Assembly (NCBI RefSeq): GCF_014649395.1
Contig: NZ_BMSY01000001.1
Location: forward strand, 806,001 to 870,000
DNA from: Streptomyces aureoverticillatus
GTDB taxonomy: Bacteria > Actinomycetota > Actinomycetes > Streptomycetales > Streptomycetaceae
Direction: 5' to 3'
Length of the DNA: 64,000 nt
Both the position numbers and the translations under genes were made by a program. Shown here piece by piece: positions 9,363 to 18,719 of the stretch. Below the pieces are notes generated by a model. The model had not been told where the DNA came from and did not search any database. It saw nothing but the letters and a program-made list of their open reading frames with translations. Position 1 is the stretch's first letter, and each line of letters begins with the position of its first letter.

Positions 9363-9920
9363 ATGCACCACCGCACCACCACCGGCACCCGCCGCCCGCG
9401 CCGGCTCCTCGCCGCCGCCGTCGCCGTGACCGCGGGCACCGGCCTCGCGCTCGCCGGCACCGCGCCGCTGGCCCAGGCCGCCGGGCCGCACGTCATCGAC
9501 GGCGGCGGCGACGCCTTCAACGACTGGGGCGACGAGGGCACGCTCTCCCGCCACCGCCACGCGCACTCCAACGCCACCTGGCTGTGGCAGAGCGTCCTGT
9601 ACGCGGACGGCGCCAAGTGGCGCGACGGCAACGGCGCCCTGCACACCTTCAAGAAGGCCGACGTCGACGGCCACTTCGGCTGGAAGACGGCGTCCGCCAC
9701 GAAGTGGTGGCAGGCCCACGAGGACCTGGAGGACGTCGACGGCGTCGTCGGCAAGGAGACGTTCGGCGCCGCCGACAACTTCCTCAGCGGCCCGCACTCC
9801 GGCGGCCAGGTCGACTACACGGGCTTCGTGCGCCAGGTCGGCTTCAAGCGGCTCGCCGGCACGTACTACGTGAAGATCGACGGCCACTGGAAGAAGGCCT
9901 CGTACAACCGCCTGGGCTGA
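9363..9920 (+). CDS. Secreted peptidoglycan-binding-like protein
   Basis: 185 residues. A twin-basic N-terminus (TGTRRPRRLLAAAVAVTAGTG) and cleavage near AQA-AGPH give a secretion signal. The mature protein contains VDGHFGWKTASATKWWQAHE and VDGVVGKETFGAAD, a pattern typical of the PG_binding_1 fold, although divergent. ATG at 9363 follows GGGGGGAACC. No catalytic domain is present, so it is a binding or structural wall protein. It is flanked on both sides by genes for related HTH/membrane regulators, suggesting a local regulatory unit. Confidence 0.75.
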   Translation: MHHRTTTGTRRPRRLLAAAVAVTAGTGLALAGTAPLAQAAGPHVIDGGGDAFNDWGDEGTLSRHRHAHSNATWLWQSVLYADGAKWRDGNGALHTFKKADVDGHFGWKTASATKWWQAHEDLEDVDGVVGKETFGAADNFLSGPHSGGQVDYTGFVRQVGFKRLAGTYYVKIDGHWKKASYNRLG

Positions 9921-9965
9921 CAGCCGCTCCGGCCGGGCGCACCCCGGCTCCCGCCCCAGGGGCCG

Positions 9966-10628
9966 TCACTCCGTGGCGGTCCCCGGGGCCCGGCGCGTGC
10001 CGAGCTGCTCGGAGACGCTCGCGCCGGGAGCCGGCGGCTGCCCGCCGGTGCCGCCGCGCTCCGCCACCACCTGCGCGAGGATCCACAGCAGGCCCGCGAG
10101 CAGCAGCGCGATCACCGCGAGCGCCGAGCAGGCGACGAGCCGCCAGGACGGCGCGCGGCGCCGGACGGGGGCGGACCGGCGCGGGGCGGGCGCGGGGGCC
10201 ACGGCCATCGGGCCCGTCGGGTGCGTCGGACCCATCGGGGATCGGCCCACCGGGACCGCGAGGCCCCCCGCGTCCACCGGTCCCACCGGCCGCACCGGCC
10301 CCACCTGCGCCGTGGCCGACGTGTCGGCCGCCGCCCCCGGCTCGCCCGCACGCGGCCACACCTTCACCGCCAGCTCCCACCCCGCCGCGAGCCGCGCGCC
10401 GTCCGCCCCCGCGATCCGGCCCAGCGCGAGCACGGCGTCGCGGGGCGGGGGCTGTTGGGCGTTGAGGTAGCGCTGCCAGGAGGACTTGCTGTACGCGGTT
10501 CTGGCGCCGAGTGCGACGAGGCTCAGGCCCGTGTGGTCCTTGAGCCGTCGCAACTGCTCGACGAGATGGCGTACCTCCGGCGGCAGTCGGTCCGGAAGCG
10601 GTTGCCAGGCGCCCGCGCGCGTCCTCAT
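9966..10628 (-). CDS. XRE-type HTH protein with C-terminal transmembrane segment
   Basis: 220 residues. The HTH (residues about 25-65, KDHTGLSLVALGARTAYSKS, then SWQRYLNAQQPPPRDAVL) aligns clearly with the one in 7641-8900, including TxYSKxSWxRYLN. A Pro/Gly linker precedes one helix (LVACSALAVIALLLAGLLWILA, about 168-189) and a short tail; there is no DUF2690 domain. ATG at 10628 follows AGGGGGTGCACC. It converges with the secreted protein gene (45 bp between stops). It looks like a truncated paralogue of the other HTH gene. Confidence 0.8.
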   Translation of the reverse strand: MRTRAGAWQPLPDRLPPEVRHLVEQLRRLKDHTGLSLVALGARTAYSKSSWQRYLNAQQPPPRDAVLALGRIAGADGARLAAGWELAVKVWPRAGEPGAAADTSATAQVGPVRPVGPVDAGGLAVPVGRSPMGPTHPTGPMAVAPAPAPRRSAPVRRRAPSWRLVACSALAVIALLLAGLLWILAQVVAERGGTGGQPPAPGASVSEQLGTRRAPGTATE

Positions 10629-10978
10629 GGTGCACCCCCTGCGCGACCCGGTCGCCGACGGACGGTCGCGTCGACCGACTGACGGTCACGGGACCCGGTT
10701 CGGTTCCGTCCGGATCTTCCGTTTCGCCCGCTCCGGCCAGGTCGTCTCGCACCCGTAGCGGGCCCAGAACACCGCTGCGGAATGGTCACTTCCGTGCCAC
10801 AGGGACCTGGCCCGACTTGCTGCCGGGATGGCGCGTCCATGACGCTTGAGGCACGCGGCGAGCAGGCGGCTCGCTCCCGCGAACCGACGGCGCCCGTCCT
10901 CCCACGGGGGAGAGGACGGGCGCCGTCTTGCGTGCGTCACCAGCGGATACAGCGGATACGGGGTCCGCACCCGGACCG
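10629..10978. other. Gap: promoter of the HTH gene and terminator of the two-component operon
   Basis: The left part is the promoter side of the 9966-10628 gene. The right part holds the strong hairpin at 10886-10927. Short frames here have no ribosome sites or recognisable motifs. Confidence 0.5.
10886..10927 (-). terminator. Terminator of the two-component operon
   Basis: GACGGCGCCCGTCCT / AGGACGGGCGCCGTC, 15-bp perfect stem with a 12-nt loop, 52 nt after the response-regulator stop. Confidence 0.8.
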
Positions 10979-11674
10979 TCAGAGGCCGGCTCCCGAGCCG
11001 CCCGGAGTCACCAGACCGGTCTCGTAGGCGATCACCACGGCCTGGGCCCTGGTGTCCAGATCGAGCTTGTTCATGGTGCGGTTGAGATGCGTCTTGACGG
11101 TCGCCTCGCTGATGTAGAGGCGGTCGGCTATCTCCGCGTTGGACAGGCCGCGCGCGATCAGCTTCAGGACCTCGAGCTCGCGCCCGGTGAGCGCGGCGAG
11201 GTCGGGCGGGACGCCCGCGTCGGCCACGGCCCCGGAACGTACCGCGAAGGCCTCCACCAGGCGGCGCGTGACGCTCGGCGCGAACAGCGCGTCGCCGCTG
11301 TCGACCGCGGCCACCGCGGCGAGCAGCCGCTCCGGCCCCGAGTCCTTGAGCAGGAAGCCCGCGGCGCCCGCGCGGAGCGCCCCGTACACGTACTCGTCGA
11401 GGTCGAAGGTGGTGAGGACCAGGATGCGCGGCGGCGGGTCGGCGGCCTCGGCGAGGATGCGCTCGGTGGCCGTGATGCCGTTCATGCCGGGCATGCGGAT
11501 GTCCATGAGGATCACGTCGGGGCGCGCGGACGCGGCCAGTTCCACGGCCTCCGCGCCGTCCCCCGCCTCGCCGACGACCTCGATGCCGGGCGCGGCCCTG
11601 AGCACACCGACGAGCCCGGCGCGGATGAGGAACTGGTCGTCCACGACAAGCACTTTGATGTGCGCAGAGGTCAT
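10979..11674 (-). CDS. NarL/FixJ-type response regulator
   Basis: 231 residues. Receiver domain 1-120 with acidic pocket VDD (11-13), phospho-acceptor Asp58 (VILMDIRMPG), TTFD, and the conserved Lys in FLLKDS. The LuxR/GerE HTH is at about 165-220 (LTGRELEVLKLIARGLSN, then ATVKTHLNRTMNKL). Its start overlaps the kinase stop by 4 bp (ATGA), so it is translationally coupled with the kinase at 11671. No target gene lies next to it except possibly its own operon. Confidence 0.95.
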   Translation of the reverse strand: MTSAHIKVLVVDDQFLIRAGLVGVLRAAPGIEVVGEAGDGAEAVELAASARPDVILMDIRMPGMNGITATERILAEAADPPPRILVLTTFDLDEYVYGALRAGAAGFLLKDSGPERLLAAVAAVDSGDALFAPSVTRRLVEAFAVRSGAVADAGVPPDLAALTGRELEVLKLIARGLSNAEIADRLYISEATVKTHLNRTMNKLDLDTRAQAVVIAYETGLVTPGGSGAGL

Positions 11675-12831
11675 TCGGTGGCGTCGTCTTCCCGCGGTGC
11701 GGCCCGCGCCGACGTCGGCAGGGTGAGCCTGACGGCGAACCCTCCCGCGCTGCGCGGCCCGATGCTGATCGTTCCGCCGTAGAGCTTGGCCCGTTCTCGC
11801 ATACCGATCAACCCATGTCCACCACTACTCCTCACTCTGTCCGGAATCACCCCCTCCCCGTCATTGGTCACGGACACCTCGATGTGGTCGCGGCGGTAGT
11901 GCAACTCCACGCTCGCGCTGGCCTGCCGGGCGTGCTTGAGGACGTTGGTGAGGGCCTCCTGCACGATGCGGTACGCGCACAGCTCGACGCCGGGCGCGAT
12001 CGGCCGCGGCGTTCCCGTGACCCTGAACTCGACGGGCACACCGCCCGCCCTGACTCGGTCCGTCATGTCCCTGATGCGGTCGAGCCCCGGCATCGGCGCG
12101 TCCGGCACCTCGCCGTCGCCCTCCTGGGCCCGCAGCACGCGCAGCATGCGCCGCATCTCCTCCAGGGCCTCCGCGCTGGTGCCGGAGATGGTGCCGAGCG
12201 CGGCGCGCGCCGTCTTGGCGTCGGAGTCGAAGACGAACGTGGCGAGCCCCGCCTGCACGGAGATCACCGACATGTGGTGGGCGACGACGTCGTGCATCTC
12301 CCGCGCTATCCGGCCGCGTTCCTCCACGACCGCGTCCTGGGCCCGCTGCTGCTGTTCGGCGCGGGTCCTGCGGGCGAGTTCGGCGGAGCGGCGGGCCAGG
12401 TATCCCATGCGCCACACCAGGGCGTTGACGCAGATGGCCTGGGTGGCGATCGTCGGGATCGAGTCCGGGTAGTCACTCACCAGGCCGCTGAAGATCCAGG
12501 TGGCGGCGAGCAGGCCCGCGCAGTAGCCGGACGTCCGGGTGGGAAGCTGGAGCGCGACGGTGTAGAGGCACAGCATCGGACCGACCGATGTCACCACGGG
12601 CCAGTAGCCGAAGGACAGGTACACGGCCCAGATGCCGTACGTCAGCAGGCAGACGGCGAGCGGGGCCTTCGAGCGGAACAGGGTCGGCAGGATGACCACG
12701 AGCGCGAGGACATAGGCCCGGGCGTCCATCGCGGGCCAGCCGAGGTTCTCCGCCTGCGGACCGGTCAACACCACGTTCGCCGCTTGCCCCAGGGCGAGCA
12801 GCGCATCGACGGTGAACGGGCGGAGACGCAT
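11671..12831 (-). CDS. Sensor histidine kinase (HisKA_3 / DesK-NarX class)
   Basis: 386 residues. The N-terminal half has five or six hydrophobic helices with almost no extracellular loop, suggesting intramembrane sensing. The dimerisation/phosphoacceptor box ERGRIAREMHDVVAHHMSV has His180. The C-terminal HATPase_c domain shows EALTNVLKHA (N box) and GHGLIGMRERAKLYGG (G box). First gene of the operon with the response regulator. Signal unknown. Confidence 0.94.
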   Translation of the reverse strand: MRLRPFTVDALLALGQAANVVLTGPQAENLGWPAMDARAYVLALVVILPTLFRSKAPLAVCLLTYGIWAVYLSFGYWPVVTSVGPMLCLYTVALQLPTRTSGYCAGLLAATWIFSGLVSDYPDSIPTIATQAICVNALVWRMGYLARRSAELARRTRAEQQQRAQDAVVEERGRIAREMHDVVAHHMSVISVQAGLATFVFDSDAKTARAALGTISGTSAEALEEMRRMLRVLRAQEGDGEVPDAPMPGLDRIRDMTDRVRAGGVPVEFRVTGTPRPIAPGVELCAYRIVQEALTNVLKHARQASASVELHYRRDHIEVSVTNDGEGVIPDRVRSSGGHGLIGMRERAKLYGGTISIGPRSAGGFAVRLTLPTSARAAPREDDATE

Positions 12832-13120
12832 CGCCGCAGCGTAGCCCGCGTACCCGCCAGTATTCGTCCATCGTCCGCCGTACCGCGGAAGTTGTAGCCG
12901 GGGTAGTTGTACGACCCTGGCGGTATCCGAACGTCAACCCGGCACGGGACGACGGGTGACGCCCGCCCCGCGTAGGTTCTTGCTCAGCACCACCCACCGC
13001 GCCGCCTTGACGAAACGGTGCGCCGGGGGAAGGGAGCGCGGGCCTGTAAACGGGGGTTTGCACGGGGGACCGGGCCTGCGCTCCACAGTCTTCAGCACCG
13101 GCACGACGGCTTGACCGCGT

Positions 13121-13156
13121 CGTGAGGTGTGACAACGCATCGTGAGGTGCGACAAC
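13121..13156. repeat. Direct repeat pair, 20-bp period
   Basis: CGTGAGGTGTGACAAC at 13121-13136 and CGTGAGGTGCGACAAC at 13141-13156, one mismatch, two helical turns apart. It could be an operator, but it is about 290 bp from the nearest start. Confidence 0.6.
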
Positions 13157-13239
13157 TACAGACCACTGAGGTTGCGGCTCCGTGCAGGGGCGCACGGAGG
13201 AACGGGCCCGCGACCGCCGCACCACCCCCTGCCCCCACG

Positions 13240-13280
13240 GCCAACGGCCCGTACTCACCTGGCGAGTACGGGCCGTTGGC
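13240..13280 (-). terminator. Strong hairpin, probable terminator of the folD operon
   Basis: GCCAACGGCCCGTACTC / GAGTACGGGCCGTTGGC, 17-bp perfect stem, 7-nt loop. It lies 200 bp past the 13483 stop on the minus strand. Confidence 0.65.
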
Positions 13281-13370
13281 ATGTGCTGTCCGGCGCGTCG
13301 GCCCCCTCCCGGAGGGGGCCGACGGCTCCCGGCCAAGCGGTCCCGGTGACGTCAGCTGCGGTTCGGTGGC

Positions 13371-13450
13371 GCCCTGAAGGGGCGCGGGGCCCTGACACAT
13401 GCGGCTCCGCCGCGCGGGCGCGACCAGCCACGACGCAACTGCGGGCTCGC
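13371..13450 (+). repeat. Dispersed repeat, family R2
   Basis: CCCTGAAGGGGCGCGGGGC, a spacer, then ATGCGGCTCCGCCGC and a tail ending in GACCAGCCACGACG. Related copies at 22925-22970 and, reversed, at 63090-63136. Confidence 0.75.
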
Positions 13451-13482
13451 GACGGCATGGTGTGGCACATCCAGCGGAGCGC

Positions 13483-14316
13483 TCAGCTGCTGATCGTGAA
13501 GTGCAGCGTGTCGTCGAGGAACGGGATCTCCAGCCACGGGTCCGGCTGCGCCATCATCGCGAGCAGCACGATCACCAGGCCGAGACTGCCGTACGTCACC
13601 ATGTCCGTGAACCGCGAGCGCACCGCCAGCATGCCGACGCCCGGCAGCCACCAGCGCATCACGGCGCCCGCGAGCAGCGCGAGCCCGATCAGCAGCGTGC
13701 CGACGCGGAACACGTCGAAGGCCGTCAGGAGCAGGCCGACCCCCACCAGGGACACCACGCCGAGCAGCGGCCACTGCCGCGCCGGGGCCGGCGCGTCCCC
13801 CGACGCCGCGCGTCCCCCGCCCTCGGGCCGTGCGGTGTCCCGCGTGAACAGCGGGAACCGCCGGGACACCTTGCGGGGTTCGCCGTCGGGACCGGGGGCG
13901 CTGACGGCACCCTTGGCGAAGCCGTCGTCGATGCCGGTGCCGGGCTCGGCGTCGGCATCGGGCTCGGCGCCGGACCGGGCGTCGGCATCGGGCTCGGCGC
14001 CGGACCGGGCGTCGGCATCGGGCTCGGCGCCGGGCCCGGCGTCGGCTTCGGGCTCGGCGCCGGGCCCGGCGTCAGCTTCGGCCCCGGCCTCGCGCCCACG
14101 CCCGCCTGCGGACGCGGCGTCGGCCTCGCTCCCGGTTTCGGGCTCGGCGTGGGCCCTGGTCGGGGCCCCGGCTTCGGCCTCGGCGTGAGCCTCGGTGGGG
14201 GCCCCGCCTTCGGGCTCGGCGTCGGCCCCGGCCGCCGCCCCCGCGGCGGAAGCGCCCTCCCCGGCAGGGGAGGCCCCCGCCGCGGCCGGGCCGCCGCCCT
14301 TCGCCTCCACGTTCAT
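13483..14316 (-). CDS. DUF3017-like membrane protein with acidic repeat-rich N-terminus
   Basis: 277 residues from the ATG at 14316, 19 bp after the folD stop; GGAAGGGTGACGGG precedes it. Residues about 20-135 are Ala/Glu/Gly-rich with ten-residue repeats (EPDADARSGA). The C-terminal 100 residues carry about three helices (LLGVVSLVGVGLLLTAFDVF, LLIGLALLAGAVMRWW, YGSLGLVIVLLAMMAQ), the DUF3017 arrangement that follows folD in many actinobacteria. Function unknown. A longer start at 14355 would overlap folD and lacks a ribosome site. Confidence 0.8.
   Translation of the reverse strand: MNVEAKGGGPAAAGASPAGEGASAAGAAAGADAEPEGGAPTEAHAEAEAGAPTRAHAEPETGSEADAASAGGRGREAGAEADAGPGAEPEADAGPGAEPDADARSGAEPDADARSGAEPDADAEPGTGIDDGFAKGAVSAPGPDGEPRKVSRRFPLFTRDTARPEGGGRAASGDAPAPARQWPLLGVVSLVGVGLLLTAFDVFRVGTLLIGLALLAGAVMRWWLPGVGMLAVRSRFTDMVTYGSLGLVIVLLAMMAQPDPWLEIPFLDDTLHFTISS
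13951..14070 (-). repeat. In-frame 30-bp tandem repeat, four units
   Basis: GTCGGCATCGGGCTCGGCGC plus 10 bp, units at 13951, 13981, 14011 and 14041. The first two are almost identical; the last two share a variant. It encodes the acidic ten-residue repeat of the DUF3017-like protein. Confidence 0.9.
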
Positions 14317-14335
14317 CCCGTCACCCTTCCCCCGC

Positions 14336-15196
14336 TCAGCCCGCGGCAGCGACACGTTCCGCGGCCTCGACGACGTTGACGAGGAGCTGGGCGCGCGTCA
14401 TCGGGCCCACGCCGCCCGGGTTGGGCGAGATCCACCCGGCGACCTCGGCGACGCCCGGCTCGACATCGCCGACGATCCTGCCGTTGTCGTCCCGCGAGAC
14501 GCCGACGTCGAGCACGGCGGCGCCGGGCTTCACGTCCTCGGCCTTGATGAGGTGCGGCACCCCGGCCGCGGCCACGATGATGTCGGCCCGCTTCAGGTGG
14601 GAGGAGAGGTCACGGGTGCCGGTGTGGCACTGGGTGACCGTCGCGTTCTCCGACTTGCGGGTGAGCAGCAGCGGCATCGGCCGCCCGATGGTCACGCCGC
14701 GTCCGACCACGACGACCTCGGCGCCCTTGATCTCCACGTTGTGCTGCCGCAGCAGCCGGATGATCCCGTAGGGGGTGCACGGCAGCGGACCGGGCTCGTT
14801 CAGGACGAGGCGCCCCAGGTTGGTGGGGTGCAGACCGTCCGCGTCCTTGGCCGGGTCCATCAGCTCCAGGATGCGGTTCTCGTCGATGCCCTTGGGCAGG
14901 GGCAGTTGCACGATGTAGCCGGTGCACGCGGGGTCGTCGTTGAGCTCGCGCACGACGGCCTCGATCTCCTCCTGGGAGGCGGTCGCGGGCAGTTCGCGCT
15001 GGATGGAGGCGATGCCGACCTGGGCGCAGTCGCGGTGCTTGCCCGCGACGTACTTGTGGCTGCCGGGGTCGTCGCCGACCAGGACGGTACCGAGGCCGGG
15101 CGTCACGCCCTTCTCCTTCAGGGCCGCCACGCGGGCGGTCAGTTCGGACTTGATCGCTGCTGCGGTGGCCTTGCCATCGAGAATCTGGGCGGTCAT
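14336..15196 (-). CDS. folD: Bifunctional methylenetetrahydrofolate dehydrogenase / cyclohydrolase
   Basis: Interconverts 5,10-methylene-THF and 10-formyl-THF with NADP, supplying formyl groups to PurN and PurH nearby. 286 residues from the ATG at 15196, the family length. The [17 protein letters not shown] active-site region holds Tyr and Lys; [12 protein letters not shown] and [13 protein letters not shown] follow; [16 protein letters not shown] is the NADP-binding loop. GAGGATGGGGGT precedes the start. It leads the two-gene operon with the DUF3017-like gene. Confidence 0.97.
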   Translation of the reverse strand: MTAQILDGKATAAAIKSELTARVAALKEKGVTPGLGTVLVGDDPGSHKYVAGKHRDCAQVGIASIQRELPATASQEEIEAVVRELNDDPACTGYIVQLPLPKGIDENRILELMDPAKDADGLHPTNLGRLVLNEPGPLPCTPYGIIRLLRQHNVEIKGAEVVVVGRGVTIGRPMPLLLTRKSENATVTQCHTGTRDLSSHLKRADIIVAAAGVPHLIKAEDVKPGAAVLDVGVSRDDNGRIVGDVEPGVAEVAGWISPNPGGVGPMTRAQLLVNVVEAAERVAAAG

Positions 15197-15438
15197 ACCC
15201 CCATCCTCGCGGATGAGCCCGCCCGCGTACCAATCCGGGGGCGCTCCCGGGCCCTTCGCCGCACCCCCGGATTGCACTCGCACAACGTCTGGGGGCCCGG
15301 CTGGACAAACGCGGCGGCGCTACAGAACCATGAGGCCACAGTGCCGCGGCCGGTGTCGGGGGGACCGACGCTTCTGTGAACGTTTTCCTCCGTGCGTGTC
15401 GCGACGTCCCCGCACTTCCCGACGGAGGAATCCCCAGC

Positions 15439-16149
15439 ATGAGCAACCCCTACGGGCCGCCGCCCCAGGACCCCAACCAGCCGCCACCGGGCTTCGGCCC
15501 CGGATACGGCTACCCCCAGCAGGCTCCCCAGGGCGTCCCGCCGCAGCAGGGCGGCTACCCGGGCCAGGGCTACGCCGCCTACCCGCAGCAGGCCCAGCCG
15601 TACGGCGCCTACCCCCAGCAGCCCGGCGGTTACGGCTACCCGGGCGGCCCCGGCCCGACGGTGGCGTCCATGGGCCGCCGCTTCGGAGCCCGCGTCATCG
15701 ACGGGGTGGCGTTCGGCGTCATCATCGCGATCCTCACCGCCGCCGGTGTCGTCAGCGCGTTCAACGAGGCGAAGGACTGCGACCCCGGCTCCGTCAACTA
15801 CGACAGCTGCATGAACGACGCCGGCTCCGACATCGCCGCCCAGATGGGTGCCGTCATCGCCGTCATCGGCATCTTCGGCCTGGTCTACGAGTGGCTGATG
15901 ACCACTCTGGTCGGCGGCACGCTCGGCAAGCTCGCCGTCGGCATCCGCGTCGTGGACGCGGAGACGGGCCGGAATCCGGGGGTCGGCGCCGCGTTCGTCC
16001 GCTACATCATCCCGGTCGTGGGCTCCCTGGCCTGCGGCATCGGCCAGCTCCTCGTCTATCTGTCCCCGTTCTGGGACAAGACGGGCCGCCAGCAGGGCTG
16101 GCACGACAAGGCCGCCAAGACCATGGTCATCCAGCGGTCCAACAACTGA
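15439..16149 (+). CDS. RDD-family membrane protein
   Basis: 236 residues. The N-terminal 70 residues are Pro/Gln/Gly/Tyr-rich (YGPPPQDPNQPPPGFGPGYG). The RDD domain follows: RRFGARVIDGVAFGVIIAIL carries the Arg and Asp-Asp-like signature, a second helix pair surrounds IAVIGIFGLVYEWLMTTLVG, and GKLAVGIRVV and WHDKAAKTMVI are typical of the family. ATG at 15439 follows GGAGGA by 9 nt. Transport role unproven. Divergent from folD. Confidence 0.88.
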   Translation: MSNPYGPPPQDPNQPPPGFGPGYGYPQQAPQGVPPQQGGYPGQGYAAYPQQAQPYGAYPQQPGGYGYPGGPGPTVASMGRRFGARVIDGVAFGVIIAILTAAGVVSAFNEAKDCDPGSVNYDSCMNDAGSDIAAQMGAVIAVIGIFGLVYEWLMTTLVGGTLGKLAVGIRVVDAETGRNPGVGAAFVRYIIPVVGSLACGIGQLLVYLSPFWDKTGRQQGWHDKAAKTMVIQRSNN

Positions 16150-16172
16150 CCGCGCCCCGTAGAGACGCCCAC

Positions 16173-16203
16173 GGGCGCCGCATCCCCGGAGGGTGCGGCG
16201 CCC
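16173..16203 (+). terminator. Terminator of the RDD gene
   Basis: GGGCGCCGCA / TGCGGCGCCC, 10-bp stem with an 11-nt loop, 24 bp after the RDD stop. Confidence 0.7.
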
Positions 16204-16206
16204 GCG

Positions 16207-16267
16207 TCGTACGTATACGAGGTCAGTTCGTACGTATACGAGGTCAGTCGTACGCACACGAGGTCAG
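16207..16267. repeat. Three 20-21-bp tandem repeats between convergent genes
   Basis: TCGTACGTATACGAGGTCAG at 16207 and 16228, and the variant TCGTACGCACACGAGGTCAG at 16248. Each full unit carries the palindrome CGTATACG. The last unit runs into the purH stop. Confidence 0.85.
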
Positions 16268-17841
16268 TGGAAGAAGTGCCGCGTCCCCGTGAAGTACATC
16301 GTCACGCCCGCCTTCTTCGCGGCCTCGACGACGAGTTCGTCGCGGACCGAACCGCCGGGCTGGACAACGGCCTTGACGCCCGCGGCGGTGAGGACCTCCA
16401 GGCCGTCGGGGAAGGGGAAGAACGCGTCGGACGCGGCGAACGCGCCGCGGGCGCGGTCCTCGCCCGCCCGCTCGACCGCGAGCTTCGCGGAGTCGACGCG
16501 GTTGACCTGCCCCATGCCGACGCCGACGGACGCGCCGTCCTTGGCGAGCAGGATCGCGTTGGACTTCACGGCGCGGCAGGCCCGCCAGGCGAAGGCCAGT
16601 TCGGCGAGCTCGCCCTTGGAGAGGGCGTCCCCCGTCGCGAGGGTCCAGTTGGCCGGGTTGTCGCCGTCGGCCTGGAGCCGGTCGGTGACCTGGAGCAGCG
16701 CGCCGCCGTCGATGGGCTTGACCTCGACGGGTGCGGCGGGCGCCTGCGGGGCGCGCAGGACGCGGATGTTCTTCTTCTTGGTGAGGGCCTCCAGCGCGCC
16801 GTCCTCGTAATCGGGCGCGACGATGACCTCGGTGAAGATGTCGGCGACCTGCTCCGCCATCTCCTTGGTCACCGGCCGGTTCACGGCGATGACGCCGCCG
16901 AACGCGGACAGCGGGTCGCAGGCGTGCGCCTTGCGGTGCGCCTCGGCGACATTGCCGCCGATCGCGATGCCGCACGGGTTGGCGTGCTTGATGATGGCCA
17001 CGCACGGGTCGTCGTGGTCGTACGCGGCACGGCGCGCGGCGTCCGTGTCCGTGTAGTTGTTGTACGACATCTCCTTGCCGTGCAGCTGCTCGGCCTCGGC
17101 GAGGCCACCGCGGCCGTCCGTGTACAGGGCGGCCTGCTGGTGCGGGTTCTCGCCGTAGCGGAGCTGGTTCTTCAGGTCGAAGGCGGCGCCGATGAAGTCG
17201 GGGAAGCCGGCCTTGCCGGACTGCTCGGTCTCCAGGAACCAGTTCGCGACGGCGATGTCGTACGCGGCGGTGTGCTGGAACGCTTCTGCCGCGAGCTCCC
17301 GGCGGGCCTCGAAGTCGAAGCCGCCGGTGCGGACGGCGGCGAGCGTGTCGGCGTACCGGGCCGGGCTCGTGACGACCGCGACCGACGGGTGGTTCTTTGC
17401 GGCGGCGCGGACCATCGACGGGCCGCCGATGTCGATCTGCTCCACGCACTCGTCGTAGCTCGCGCCGGACGCGACGGTCTCGCGGAACGGGTAGAGGTTC
17501 ACGACGACGAGGCCGAACGGCTCGACGCCGAGCTCCTGGAGCTGCCTGCGGTGCGCCTCCAGGCGCAGGTCGGCGAGGATGCCGGCGTGCACGCGCGGGT
17601 GCAGCGTCTTCACCCGGCCGTCCAGGCACTCGGGGAAGCCGGTGAGCTCCTCGACCTTGGTGACCGGCACCCCGGCCGCGGCGATCCGGGCGGCGGTGGA
17701 GCCGGTCGACACGAGCTCGACGCCCGACTCGTGGAGCCCGCGCGCGAGGTCTTCCAGGCCGGTCTTGTCGTAGACGCTGATGAGTGCGCGCCTGATCGGG
17801 GCTTTCGTACCTTCGGCGGTGGCCGTACCTTCGGCGGTCAC
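16264..17841 (-). CDS. purH: Bifunctional AICAR transformylase / IMP cyclohydrolase
   Basis: Last two steps of IMP synthesis, using 10-formyl-THF. 525 residues, the family length. The N-terminal IMP cyclohydrolase ([49 protein letters not shown]) joins the transformylase domain ([40 protein letters not shown], and [11 protein letters not shown] near the C-terminus). ATG at 17841 overlaps the purN stop by 4 bp. Confidence 0.97.
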   Translation of the reverse strand: MTAEGTATAEGTKAPIRRALISVYDKTGLEDLARGLHESGVELVSTGSTAARIAAAGVPVTKVEELTGFPECLDGRVKTLHPRVHAGILADLRLEAHRRQLQELGVEPFGLVVVNLYPFRETVASGASYDECVEQIDIGGPSMVRAAAKNHPSVAVVTSPARYADTLAAVRTGGFDFEARRELAAEAFQHTAAYDIAVANWFLETEQSGKAGFPDFIGAAFDLKNQLRYGENPHQQAALYTDGRGGLAEAEQLHGKEMSYNNYTDTDAARRAAYDHDDPCVAIIKHANPCGIAIGGNVAEAHRKAHACDPLSAFGGVIAVNRPVTKEMAEQVADIFTEVIVAPDYEDGALEALTKKKNIRVLRAPQAPAAPVEVKPIDGGALLQVTDRLQADGDNPANWTLATGDALSKGELAELAFAWRACRAVKSNAILLAKDGASVGVGMGQVNRVDSAKLAVERAGEDRARGAFAASDAFFPFPDGLEVLTAAGVKAVVQPGGSVRDELVVEAAKKAGVTMYFTGTRHFFH

Positions 17842-18458
17842 GGGATAACTACCTTTCGTCCCTCAATCGAGAAGCCGTCGCGGGCCAGGCGCCCCACGAC
17901 TTCGACGAGCAGCCTTCGCTCGACTTCCTTGATGCGCTCGTGCAGCGCGCTCTCGTCGTCCTCGTCCCGTACCTCCACCACGCCCTGCGCGATGATCGGG
18001 CCGCTGTCGACGCCGTCGTCGACGAAGTGGACGGTGCAGCCGGTGACCTTCGCGCCGTACGCGAGCGCGTCGCGGACGCCGTGGGCCCCCGGAAAACTGG
18101 GCAGCAGCGCCGGGTGCGTGTTCACCGTGCGGCCGCCGAACCGCGCCAGGAATTCCTTCCCGACGATCTTCATGAACCCGGCGGAGACGACCAGGTCGGG
18201 CTCGTACGCCGCGGTGGCCTCGGCGAGCGCGCGGTCCCATTCGTCCCGGCTCGGGTAGTCCTTCACCCGGCACACGAACGTCGGCAGGCCCGCCCGCTCG
18301 GCGCGCTCCAGGCCCGCGATGCCGGTCCGGTCGGCGCCGACGGCCACGACCTCGGCGCCATAGGCGTCCGCGCCGCGCTCCGCGATGGCGTCGAGGAGTG
18401 CCTGCAGATTCGTACCTGATCCGGAGACCAGCACGACGAGGCGCTTGGCCTTGGCCAC
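17838..18458 (-). CDS. purN: Phosphoribosylglycinamide formyltransferase
   Basis: Transfers formyl from 10-formyl-THF to GAR. 206 residues. [12 protein letters not shown] phosphate loop; [33 protein letters not shown] with the catalytic Asn and His; [13 protein letters not shown] with the catalytic Asp. GTG at 18458, preceded by GAAAGGG. First gene of the purN-purH pair with overlapping stop/start. Confidence 0.96.
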   Translation of the reverse strand: MAKAKRLVVLVSGSGTNLQALLDAIAERGADAYGAEVVAVGADRTGIAGLERAERAGLPTFVCRVKDYPSRDEWDRALAEATAAYEPDLVVSAGFMKIVGKEFLARFGGRTVNTHPALLPSFPGAHGVRDALAYGAKVTGCTVHFVDDGVDSGPIIAQGVVEVRDEDDESALHERIKEVERRLLVEVVGRLARDGFSIEGRKVVIP

Positions 18459-18719
18459 GGCGGGGCCCTTTCTCGGGAGTGCTCTTTGTATGGTCGTACG
18501 AAGGCTTCGTGTCCCCCGATACGGGGAACCCTACGAAGCGGCCGACCGTCAGCAACGATACCGGCACACCGGACGGCCCCTCACGGGACGGGGGCGCGGC
18601 CGGAAGGTAGCGTCTGTGGGGGCAGACTCCTGAACACCGAGTTGCCAAGCTCCACCTCCGAGTTGCCCGATCCGCCGAACCGGGCCGCCGAGCTCTATCA
18701 AGGGGAAGACGCACACCTG

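Larger units (their letters stand above)
12832..13482. other. Gap with direct repeats, a long hairpin and an R2 repeat
   Basis: No gene is supported. Promoter DNA for the kinase lies at the left. At 13121-13156 there are two 16-bp direct repeats, at 13240-13280 a 17-bp-stem hairpin, and at 13371-13450 an R2 repeat. Confidence 0.5.

Noticed and set aside
13121-13156. PafBC-type promoter in the reverse complement of the repeats (TTGTCRCAC)
   Set aside because: The sequence after TTGTC is CAC rather than AGTG and no TAnnnT lies at the required spacing.
13129-13377. 82-codon plus-strand gene near the two-component operon
   Set aside because: It reads through a 17-bp-stem hairpin, has no ribosome site and is Pro/Arg low complexity.
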